Positions 4,720 through 11,199 of a DNA stretch of 11,200 bases are shown here, one piece after another; within the stretch, counting starts at the first letter, position 1; every line of letters begins with the position of its first letter. Both the position numbers and the translations under genes were made by a program. The notes under the pieces were generated by a model that did no database searches, was not told the DNA's origin, and was given only the letters and a program-made list of their open reading frames with translations. This DNA is from Acidaminococcus hominis (GTDB taxonomy: Bacteria; Bacillota; Negativicutes; Acidaminococcales; Acidaminococcaceae): assembly GCF_021044795.1 (NCBI RefSeq), contig NZ_JAJNOP010000049.1, one strand, 5' to 3'.

Positions 4720-7710
4720 TTACGCCTGTCTCTTAGCCGCCAGGGCCTGGAGTTCCGGCCGGAATTCCTGCACCAGTTTGACTTCGGCCTTGGCCCCTTT
4801 GCTCAGGGCGTTATAGATGATTTCCGCCATTTCGTAGCGGGTCAGGGTCCGGTCACCATGATATTTGCCGTCTGCCTCCCCTTTGAGGATACCTTTCTCG
4901 GCCAGTTTACTGACCGCCTCATAAGCCCAATGGTTGGCCGGCACATCCGGAAATTCCCTGCTCATATGGGGATTCAGTGCCCCCAAGAGAGCGTCCAGCC
5001 GTGCCTGGAGTTCATTCACCTGTTTCGCCAAAGCGGCATTGGTATTTTCAGCCTGCTCCAGCCGTTTGCTGCTCCGGCCCAGTTTAAAGGTTACCCCGCC
5101 GCCTACCAGGTTTTCGCCATTGCCAAAACTGGAAGAGACATTAAGCATTACCCGGTCAGTAGGCCGGTAGAATACGCCCAGGGCACCGGCGGCTGCGCTG
5201 CCATAGTTCCCTACCGCGGCGGCCACGCTGACTTTGGAGTCTTCATCGAAATCCAGGGGATGGAGGTTAGCCAGGGCCGCTGCGCTGGCCCCCACCTTGT
5301 CCACCCGGCTGTCCAGCCTGTCCACTCGCTGGTTAGTGCTATACAGCTGGCTGCCGTTTACCGCATCCTTGCTGTCCGGGGCCAGTTCTCCCGGTGCCAC
5401 ATTGGTGATTTTCTGGTCATTGGCGTTGATGCCGTTCTTGTCAATGTAGGTCTTGTCCCCAATCTTATAGGAACTGGCCGATACTTCGCCGGCTATGGAA
5501 GCATTGCCGCCCACCTTCAGGTCTTTTTCCAGCGTGACGATATCCTTGAAGGAAGCTGCTTGGGCCACTTCCAAGGTACCGTCCAGCTTGGTATTGCCTT
5601 TCACCTCCAGCTCTTTGCCTACCGTAACGCTGCCTTGCAAGTCCGAAGCACCTTTTACTGTCAGGTTCTGGTCGATGGCGGCACTGCCCCGGACCCCCAG
5701 GTCTTTCATGACCTCCGCATAGTCCATGGTTGCTTTGCCCGTTTGGAGGGTATTCCCGGAAATCGTCGTCTTCGTAAGCGAACCGCCTTCCAAAGCCGTG
5801 CTGTGACCTGTGTTTTCAAAAGTCGTACCCTCTGTAGTCGTAGTCACCGTCGTATTCCCTACCACGTCCAGGATGCTCGTACCAGCCGTATGCGTAATGC
5901 CATCGGCAGCTGTATTCACCAGGTTCTTGGCGTTATTGGTGATGGTACCAGTGGCTGCCTGATTGGTAATATCCTGCGCGGTCTGGGTACTGCTGGTTGT
6001 ATTGGTGCCAGCTGTCACCTCCGCCAAAATCTGACCCGTGGTTTGCCGGAAGGTGGATTTCGTCTTCTCATCGTTGCTGCTGACGACATTTTCCAGTTGT
6101 CCCGCGGTCAACGTACTGGAGCCTTTGGCTATGTCATCTTTCACCTTTACGGTGCTGCCCTTTTCATCAAAAGTGGCTTCGCTGGTATAAAGCGTGCCGC
6201 TATCAATCTTCTCATTTTCGGAGTGGGTACTGCCCGCGCTAATGGTCGTATAGTTGCTGGAATTGGTGTCTCCGCTGGTTAGGGTGCCGCTGGCCGTAAG
6301 GTCTTTGACACCGGTCACCGTACCGTCAGTTGCTACATTCACTGTACCGATGGTACCAGAAACTGCGGTCAGGCTGCCCTCGGCATCTACCGTGAATTTG
6401 CCGTCCGCCCCTTTGATTTCCCCGGTGGCTTTAAGGGCTGCTTTGGCGTCGTTGTAGGAATCGCCGCCGGTATAAATACCGTCGTCATCCATCAGGGAGC
6501 TGTTCGTACCCACCTTGATGCCGTGTTCATCAATGGTCACCTGGTTATCCTTTCCTTGGTTGATAATCAGGGTATCCACTGCCGTTTGGCTATTGGTCAC
6601 TGCGCCAGTTTCTGCATTGACAGCAGTGCTGTTTTTCATTAGGACATTGTCACTGCCAATGACCATCCCGCCATTTACGGCACCGGCCAGGGCAGTATCA
6701 GCAGCGATGCGGGCGGTTTTCTCGTTCCCCACTGCGGTATCCAGGGCATTCAGGTTCTGGCCTACGGTACTTGTGGTCGCAACGTAAGTGCCGGCTTTAA
6801 GGCTGCCGTCATTAACCCCGGAGGTGCCGGTGAGGGTAGAAGTTTTTATTTGCGTTGCATCAATGGTAGTAGTATAGTTTCCTCTCTGATAGTATAGTGT
6901 AATCGATGGATTCGATTCCGTATCCATTGTGAGTTTACTGGCAGAGAGGCTGGTCGTTCCAATAAAGTCTTCACTAATGGTAGTAGCGCCGCTGCCAAAA
7001 TCAATGGAACTACTGGTGATGGTAGTGGAATGCCAGGTGTTAACATCATCTTGAACTTTTATAGTATTGTTATTGATAATGGTTGACCCAGTAGCACCAT
7101 CAATCGTCAGAGAATCTGCAATCTTGTCCTGCTTACCCGCCAGTGCCGTCTTGGTGGCATAGGTAGCTGCAATGTTGTTTCCCTCTCCATCGTTGGTGGC
7201 ATTGGTGGCATTGGTTGCCGTAGTGGCGGTATCCGCTTTGACAGCAGCGTCAACTTTCCCGTCCTCATTAACATCTGCCTTTTTTTCCAATGCCGCATTT
7301 ACACTTTCCTGGGTAGCATAGGTATCTGCAATATTTTTTCCATTGCCATCGTTAGTGGCATTGGTAGCGATATCCGCAGTGTCCGCTTTGACAGCAGCAG
7401 CAACTTTCCCGTCCGTATTAAGATCTGCTTTTTTCTCCAGTTCTGCATTCACTTCAATCTTGGTGTACACTTCATCGGTGGTATACACGGTGGCCGAGAC
7501 TCCTGGATCTGTTGTCCCTATAGTGACGGCTGCCCAGGCGTTTCCTCCTACGCCAAAGGTCAGCAGTACAGCCAGAACCGCTGCGGGCTGGAACAGTTTG
7601 CTCCGTTTACCCCCGGCCCCGCTGCCCTTGGACCGGCTTTTAGCCAGTTCGGACACCACCATATACATTCCCCGTGCCCGATTCCAAATGACCTGATAGA
7701 TCCTGTTCAT
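4720..7710 (-). CDS. YadA-like trimeric autotransporter adhesin with C-terminal periplasmic SLH domain
   Basis: A 996-residue type Vc surface adhesin. Residues 1-24 (MNRIYQVIWNRARGMYMVVS and on) are an extended signal peptide region; a hydrophobic stretch follows, with cleavage after AWA at about 60. Residues 87-189 contain two about 50-residue repeats with Ca-binding-like DxNxDG loops. A long Thr/Ser/Gly/Asn-rich beta passenger runs to about 760. A YadA neck-type motif (KITNVAPGELAPDSKDAVNG, 767-786) and a short coiled coil precede the YadA anchor (about 804-877), which in a trimer builds the 12-stranded outer-membrane barrel. Unusually, the barrel is not terminal: a coiled coil (about 880-910) and one SLH domain (919-969, FPDVPANHWAY to LTRYEMAEII) follow. 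The tail LVQEFRPELQAL resembles the segment after SLH domains in OmpM-type porins. The ATG has AGAGGG 7 bases upstream. It is divergent from a response-regulator gene. The ligand is unknown. Confidence 0.93.
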   Translation of the reverse strand: MNRIYQVIWNRARGMYMVVSELAKSRSKGSGAGGKRSKLFQPAAVLAVLLTFGVGGNAWAAVTIGTTDPGVSATVYTTDEVYTKIEVNAELEKKADLNTDGKVAAAVKADTADIATNATNDGNGKNIADTYATQESVNAALEKKADVNEDGKVDAAVKADTATTATNATNATNDGEGNNIAATYATKTALAGKQDKIADSLTIDGATGSTIINNNTIKVQDDVNTWHSTTITSSSIDFGSGATTISEDFIGTTSLSASKLTMDTESNPSITLYYQRGNYTTTIDATQIKTSTLTGTSGVNDGSLKAGTYVATTSTVGQNLNALDTAVGNEKTARIAADTALAGAVNGGMVIGSDNVLMKNSTAVNAETGAVTNSQTAVDTLIINQGKDNQVTIDEHGIKVGTNSSLMDDDGIYTGGDSYNDAKAALKATGEIKGADGKFTVDAEGSLTAVSGTIGTVNVATDGTVTGVKDLTASGTLTSGDTNSSNYTTISAGSTHSENEKIDSGTLYTSEATFDEKGSTVKVKDDIAKGSSTLTAGQLENVVSSNDEKTKSTFRQTTGQILAEVTAGTNTTSSTQTAQDITNQAATGTITNNAKNLVNTAADGITHTAGTSILDVVGNTTVTTTTEGTTFENTGHSTALEGGSLTKTTISGNTLQTGKATMDYAEVMKDLGVRGSAAIDQNLTVKGASDLQGSVTVGKELEVKGNTKLDGTLEVAQAASFKDIVTLEKDLKVGGNASIAGEVSASSYKIGDKTYIDKNGINANDQKITNVAPGELAPDSKDAVNGSQLYSTNQRVDRLDSRVDKVGASAAALANLHPLDFDEDSKVSVAAAVGNYGSAAAGALGVFYRPTDRVMLNVSSSFGNGENLVGGGVTFKLGRSSKRLEQAENTNAALAKQVNELQARLDALLGALNPHMSREFPDVPANHWAYEAVSKLAEKGILKGEADGKYHGDRTLTRYEMAEIIYNALSKGAKAEVKLVQEFRPELQALAAKRQA
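7144..7452 (-). repeat. Two tandem about 50-codon repeats in the adhesin N-terminal passenger
   Basis: Residues 87-136 and 137-189 are similar copies, each beginning VNA-x-LEKKAD and ending in DTYATQES or ATYATKTA. Each has a DxNxDGKV loop (96-103 and 146-153) and an AVKADTA segment. The second copy has a small insertion (an extra NAT). A third partial copy may start at LAGKQDK (190-196). Confidence 0.75.
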
Positions 7711-7769
7711 ACAATTTCCCTCTTTTCTTCTCCCACAGTTTGGGCTATTGTATCCTTCCTATTAACTAC

Positions 7770-7778
7770 ACTATACCA
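7770..7778 (-). promoter_or_regulatory. Extended -10 promoter of the adhesin gene
   Basis: TG-G-TATAGT on the minus strand (7778-7770) fits an extended -10 with one mismatch. No acceptable -35 lies 16-18 bases upstream, so an activator may be needed. Transcription would start near 7763, about 53 bases before the ATG. Confidence 0.5.
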
Positions 7779-7804
7779 AAGTCTTTACAGGAAAATTTAC
7801 AATT

Positions 7805-7854
7805 GGCAAGAAAGGGCGCTTTTTTGGCATGACCAGCAAAAATTTGCGCTTGCC
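7805..7854. promoter_or_regulatory. Imperfect dyad and direct repeat upstream of the adhesin promoter (possible operator)
   Basis: GGCAAG (7805-7810) and CTTGCC (7849-7854) form the outer arms of an imperfect dyad. Inside it GCGCTT occurs twice (7816 and 7846), 30 bases apart, or about three helical turns. The centre is about 65 bp upstream of the predicted adhesin transcription start. No convincing LytTR-type direct repeat was found in 7711-7976, so the protein that binds here, if any, is unknown. Confidence 0.25.
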
Positions 7855-7876
7855 TATTTCCCAGGTGCATTTCGTG

Positions 7877-7905
7877 AAAAAAAACCGCCTGTTTAGGACG
7901 GTTTT
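7877..7905 (-). terminator. Rho-independent terminator facing left, between the adhesin and the response regulator
   Basis: AAAACCG-CCT (7881-7890) pairs with AGG-A-CGGTTTT (7895-7905) around a GTTT loop, with one bulged A. In the minus direction an eight-T tract follows (7884-7877). No minus-strand gene ends nearby except the sensor pair ending at 8699. It is therefore the first good intrinsic terminator for their transcript, which would have to cross the response-regulator gene antisense, and it would shield the adhesin from that read-through. Confidence 0.7.
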
Positions 7906-7928
7906 CTCAGAAAGCGTTTGTATTTGTG

Positions 7929-7934
7929 TATAAT
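7929..7934 (+). promoter_or_regulatory. -10 box of the response-regulator gene
   Basis: A perfect TATAAT on the plus strand, 42 bases before the ATG. The -35 region is poor (CTCAGA at 17 bases spacing), so activation or low basal expression is possible. Confidence 0.5.
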
Positions 7935-7976
7935 AGAATTAACAAGCTAACAGGTTACGGAAAGGAGAGGTGCAGG

Positions 7977-8702
7977 ATGCTGCACATTGCTATCTGCGAC
8001 GATTTGCCGGATCAAGTACAAATGATTCAGGCCGCTGCGGAAATCTACTTCCAAAACAAAAAAGAAACCGTGGAATACCGGACCTATACCGATGGCTTCG
8101 CCTTTATCGATGCCATCAGCCAGGGGTGCCCGTTCGATATCGTCCTGCTGGATGTGTGCATGCCGGGCATTCTGGGCACCGAGGTGGCCCGTGCCCTCCG
8201 GGAAAAACACAGCCAGGCGGAAATCATCTTCCTGACCACCAGCGACGAATTTGCCGTAGACGCTTTTGCCGTAAAGGCCACGGATTATCTGCTGAAACCC
8301 TTTACCCAGGCCCAATTCAACAAAGCCCTGGACCGGGCCGTAAGCTATATCCGGCAGCGCAGCAGCGCCAAAATCATCTTTCGGCTGGTAGGCGGAGGAA
8401 TCCGGGTAGAAGAAATCGCCCAAATTCTTTTTCTGGAAAGCCATGGCCACGTTATGGAAGTCTATCTGGCCGACGGCAGTACCCTGGAAACCCGGAAGTC
8501 CGGCCAGGAAATGAAGGCCGACCTGGATAAAATCGCCCCGGGACAGTTTCTTTCCCCCACCAAGGGTTACCTGGTAAACCTGGCCGCCATCCACTTGATC
8601 AAGGCTGAATATGTGGAAATCCAGGGCCACCAGATTCCCCTGGGGAAACGCAAATATCGGGATTTTCAGGAACAGTATTTCCAGTTTATGTTTGACCTTT
8701 AA
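7977..8702 (+). CDS. LytTR-family response regulator (AgrA/ComE/LytR type)
   Basis: A 241-residue DNA-binding response regulator. The receiver domain (1-120) shows the acidic pair D8-D9 (AICDD), the phospho-acceptor D59 in IVLLDVCMPG, the switch threonines T87/T88 in FLTTSDEFA and K107 in LLKPF. A LytTR domain (about 133-235) follows, with IAQILFLESHGHVMEVY, the FLSPTKGYLVNLAAI segment and IPLGKRKYRDF. LytTR regulators usually bind paired direct repeats upstream of virulence or competence genes. The ATG at 7977 was chosen because AAGGAG (7962-7967) lies 9 bases upstream and the receiver begins there; an in-frame ATG-less extension to 7926 lacks support. The gene is divergent from the adhesin and convergent with the sensor pair, whose stop codon it overlaps (8699-8702). 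Pairing with those sensors is inferred from family and position. Confidence 0.93.
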   Translation: MLHIAICDDLPDQVQMIQAAAEIYFQNKKETVEYRTYTDGFAFIDAISQGCPFDIVLLDVCMPGILGTEVARALREKHSQAEIIFLTTSDEFAVDAFAVKATDYLLKPFTQAQFNKALDRAVSYIRQRSSAKIIFRLVGGGIRVEEIAQILFLESHGHVMEVYLADGSTLETRKSGQEMKADLDKIAPGQFLSPTKGYLVNLAAIHLIKAEYVEIQGHQIPLGKRKYRDFQEQYFQFMFDL

Positions 8703-10057
8703 CCGTCTTCACCCCCTGTTTGGGTTTGGGCAGCTACTTGCAGGTAGGTCTGAAACCAGCCATCTTTCTGTTGGCACAGGATGCTGGCCCCGTACTTGTC
8801 CCGGAACCGAACCAAGGATTTCATGCCAATCCCATGGCCCTTCACATGGGTCACCGGCAGACCGTTTTCGTCCAATTCCACAGGTGCATCGAACAGATTC
8901 TTCACCAAAATGTTCAGCACCCCAGCCTGGTGCAGGGCCAGTACCGTAATGTTCCGCTTTTCCCTTGGCTGCTTCTGGCTGGCCAAAAGGGCATTCTCTA
9001 CCAGGTTGGACAGGACAATGGACAGATCCACACTGCATTCCAGTCCTGGAGGCAGGTCCGCTGCAATGGTTACCGGGATTCCCCATTCCCGGGCTTTGGC
9101 AAAATATACCGTCAGCGCTGCATTGATTACGGGATTCTGGCAATACTGGGGCAGTTTGGTGGTATTGAAGCGTTCTCCCAGTTTATCGATGCAGTGCAGA
9201 ACCCCATCCCGGTCCTTTTGCTGGACCCGCTCCAGCAAATAGGCCAAAAGCTCCCGTTTTTCCTGGTAGAGAGCCTCCATGCGCTGCCGGGATTCCTGGG
9301 CCAACCGAATGTAATTTTCCGTGGAAGTAAACTGCTGCTGCAGCTGGTGATTCTTTTCAAAGATTTGGATGCCCTGATAGACCTCCTCCTGGCTAGTGCG
9401 GATGGACGCCAGGAGAAGCACCGCAATCACCAGCAGGAAGAACCGGGGCAGCAGCAAATCAAAGACCCCCGGCAGCACAAAGTCGTACAGACTCACGTAC
9501 AGGCTTTCCACGGCCAGCAGCACCGGAATCAGGGTAATATACCGCCAGTACCGCCGGGTAGCAGCCTGGGAAAAATGGCTGAACACCTGGGTAAAGAACC
9601 GCAGCAAAAAGGGAAAGGCCAATAGGGACAGAAAACCGTACAAGAGGGTCTGCTGCCCTGCTCGCTGGGAAGTTGCCAAAAGGGGAAAAAATTCCTGGCT
9701 AAGTCCCTGGCTTAGGGTAAACAGAATACCGGAAAACAGGATCCGGAAGGCAAACACATACAGCTGGCCAATCCAAAAGCGGCTGGTAAACCCCAGACAC
9801 AGCAAAACCTGAGGAAGCCAGGAGCAGTCCCGGAGGACCCAATAACTGGTCTGGGAATCTTCAAAAATACCCTGCTGCTGCAGCAGGGTAAAGCCTGCCG
9901 CTTCCAAGAGCACCAGCCCCCACCAACCCCGCCAAAGCAGCTTTTGCTGCTGAGCGGGCAGAAATTGCCGGAAGGGCAAAAAATGGAGTAAAGCAAAAGG
10001 CTGAACCAGTATAAGGAAGAATGTAGTAATACCCAGGGTAGCGAAAAAAGAGCTCAT
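8699..10057 (-). CDS. AgrC-like GHKL sensor protein with ATPase domain but no phospho-acceptor histidine
   Basis: A 452-residue membrane protein with six or seven hydrophobic segments in residues 1-220 and a coiled-coil linker (about 222-260). A dimerisation-helix region (about 255-297) and a GHKL ATPase domain (about 307-442) follow. The ATPase motifs are intact: NPVINAAL (308-315), the N-box SNLVENALLAS (350-360, N351 and N355) and the G-box VKGHGIGMKSL (405-415). In the dimerisation helix, where AgrC-type kinases have RHDxRH, this protein has YQEKRE (264-269), so Gln265 replaces the acceptor His and Glu269 the second His. Alone it should bind ATP but have nothing to phosphorylate. The gene overlaps the upstream sensor gene by ATGA, suggesting translational coupling. 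The membrane domains of the two align along their length (SWLPQVLL against SYLPHVLL), which points to tandem duplication. Confidence 0.88.
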   Translation of the reverse strand: MSSFFATLGITTFFLILVQPFALLHFLPFRQFLPAQQQKLLWRGWWGLVLLEAAGFTLLQQQGIFEDSQTSYWVLRDCSWLPQVLLCLGFTSRFWIGQLYVFAFRILFSGILFTLSQGLSQEFFPLLATSQRAGQQTLLYGFLSLLAFPFLLRFFTQVFSHFSQAATRRYWRYITLIPVLLAVESLYVSLYDFVLPGVFDLLLPRFFLLVIAVLLLASIRTSQEEVYQGIQIFEKNHQLQQQFTSTENYIRLAQESRQRMEALYQEKRELLAYLLERVQQKDRDGVLHCIDKLGERFNTTKLPQYCQNPVINAALTVYFAKAREWGIPVTIAADLPPGLECSVDLSIVLSNLVENALLASQKQPREKRNITVLALHQAGVLNILVKNLFDAPVELDENGLPVTHVKGHGIGMKSLVRFRDKYGASILCQQKDGWFQTYLQVAAQTQTGGEDG

Positions 10058-10965
10058 GGTTCTTCTACCTCTTTCTGCAGCTGTTTCAGTTGTTTTTCTG
10101 CTTCCGCGAAATAGCCCTGTTCTGTCAGCTGGGCCAGAAGCCGCAGCTGGTGCCGGCTATCATGGCGCAAAATAGCCATTTTTTGCTGTTCCTTCTGGAG
10201 CAGTGCCGCATAAAGATTGAGCTGCTCCAGCTGATCCTGGAGAACCACATTCTTTTCCTTCTGCCTCCGCAGCTGATCTGCGTGCCGGATACCACTCCGG
10301 ACAGCCGCCACCAGGCACACCGCCACCAAAAGAAGAATGCCCCGGCTCAGAAGCGTATACACATAGATGGAAACAGGCGTGACAGCCTCTGTGGGCAGAT
10401 CGTAGTAATCCATATTGGTCAGGTAATAGCACAGCAGCAGCGGCACCGGTCCCAAATAGTACCAATAGGCCGGCCGCACCCGCAGCTGTTTCCGGGTGAA
10501 AAGCCATCCCAGCAGCCGCTGCATCAAGGGCATTCCCAAAAGGAACAGAAACAGATAGAGGCCAAAATATTCCAGCATCTCATGGGCTTCCCATTTGGCA
10601 GGCCAGCCCAACTTATAGATCTCCATGGACACTGTATGGATGAACAGCATATAAATGGACTGAAGCCCCAAAACAAAGATATGCCGAAACCAGTAAGGTC
10701 GGATGGTGAAAACCAGCAGCAGCACATGGGGCAGGTAGCTGATAAAATACAACTGCTGATAGGTATGAGTCCGGGAAACCAGGACCCCCTGACTATAGAG
10801 AACGGAAATCAGTACAAATTCCAACAAGAAAATAATCAAATGGCCGCAGAGCAAAAATCGGCGCACAGACCTGGAGGCCAGAATCCGAAAAGGATAGTAC
10901 CGCAAATAGGCCGACGGCAAAAGGGAAAAACAAAAGAGAAGAATGGTCATAAACTTATACCCCAT
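10054..10965 (-). CDS. AgrC-like sensor protein with phospho-acceptor histidine but no ATPase domain
   Basis: A 303-residue membrane protein. Hydrophobic segments fill about 6-225 (six or seven spans), followed by a charged coiled coil (about 228-262). The dimerisation and phosphotransfer helix carries MAILRHDSRHQLRLL (263-277), with H268 as the expected acceptor. The protein ends at residue 303 (KQLQKEVEEP), exactly where the ATP-binding domain of GHKL kinases normally begins, so it cannot phosphorylate itself. The stop TGA overlaps the ATG of the next gene, which supplies an ATPase domain. No frameshift is apparent: the next frame starts a complete new membrane domain rather than the missing module. 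The ATG at 10963-10965 has AGGGG 9 bases upstream. A good promoter lies immediately downstream of the rRNA terminator. The signal sensed is unknown; no peptide precursor gene is visible. Confidence 0.88.
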   Translation of the reverse strand: MGYKFMTILLFCFSLLPSAYLRYYPFRILASRSVRRFLLCGHLIIFLLEFVLISVLYSQGVLVSRTHTYQQLYFISYLPHVLLLVFTIRPYWFRHIFVLGLQSIYMLFIHTVSMEIYKLGWPAKWEAHEMLEYFGLYLFLFLLGMPLMQRLLGWLFTRKQLRVRPAYWYYLGPVPLLLCYYLTNMDYYDLPTEAVTPVSIYVYTLLSRGILLLVAVCLVAAVRSGIRHADQLRRQKEKNVVLQDQLEQLNLYAALLQKEQQKMAILRHDSRHQLRLLAQLTEQGYFAEAEKQLKQLQKEVEEP

Positions 10966-11002
10966 TTTTCACTTCCCCTTTCTCTTGTTTGATGGTAATT
11001 GT

Positions 11003-11031
11003 ATTATAACGAAAATGGGGGATTTTTGCAA
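11003..11031 (-). promoter_or_regulatory. Sigma-70-type promoter of the two sensor genes
   Basis: TTGCAA (11031-11026), a 17-base spacer and a perfect TATAAT (11008-11003) on the minus strand. Transcription would begin near 10996, about 31 bases before the first sensor's ATG. The -35 box starts only 3 bp after the T-tract of the rRNA terminator. Confidence 0.7.
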
Positions 11032-11033
11032 AA

Positions 11034-11072
11034 GACAAAAGAAAAACCCCTGAGTGATTTCTCACTCAGGGG
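11034..11072 (-). terminator. Rho-independent terminator of the rRNA operon
   Basis: A perfect 11-bp stem, CCCCTGAGTGA (11047-11057) and TCACTCAGGGG (11062-11072), with a 4-base loop. In the minus direction it is followed by TTTTTCTTTTGTC (11046-11034). It lies about 10 bp after the 5S rRNA 3' end. Confidence 0.9.
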
Positions 11073-11082
11073 TCCTTACCTT

Positions 11083-11199
11083 AACCGGCAGCTTCCTATC
11101 CTCCCGGACCGTTTCCAGTCGAGTACTTTCGGCGTATGAAGGCTTAACTACTGTGTTCGGCATGGGAACAGGTGGATCCCTTCAGCCATAACCACCGGA
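11083..11199 (-). rRNA. rrf: 5S ribosomal RNA
   Basis: The minus strand reads TCCGGTGGTTATGGCTGAAG, then the universal 5S segments CCCATGCCGAACACAGTAGTTAAGC without its last bases (here CCATGCCGAACACAG and AGTTAAGCC), CGAAAGTACT and GGGAGGATAGGAAGCTGCCGG. The 5' CCGGTGGT pairs with the 3' GCTGCCGG to close helix I, giving about 117 nt, the usual length. The 5' end is at or within a base or two of the window edge. The 16S and 23S genes would be expected to the right, outside the window. Confidence 0.95.

Noticed and set aside
4858..6282. Long open frame on the plus strand (474 codons) inside the adhesin region
   Set aside because: It is antisense to the adhesin, whose repetitive Thr/Ser/Gly codons leave few stops in that frame. 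It has no family motif and no ribosome binding site.
7913..7921. LytTR half-site-like AGCGTTTGT near the regulator promoter
   Set aside because: One mismatch, and no second half-site at the expected 21-22 bp spacing.
7711..7976. Search for an AgrD-like peptide gene or CRISPR-like repeats in the divergent region
   Set aside because: No short frame with a credible ribosome binding site and no regularly spaced repeats were found.
10054..10057. A frameshift splitting one normal kinase into two genes
   Set aside because: The second gene begins with a full membrane domain of its own rather than the missing ATPase domain, and its acceptor motif is also altered, so no single frameshift would restore a normal kinase.
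10090..10992. Plus-strand open frame of 300 codons opposite the first sensor gene
   Set aside because: Gln/His-rich and without recognisable motifs, antisense to a membrane protein with a good promoter and ribosome binding site.
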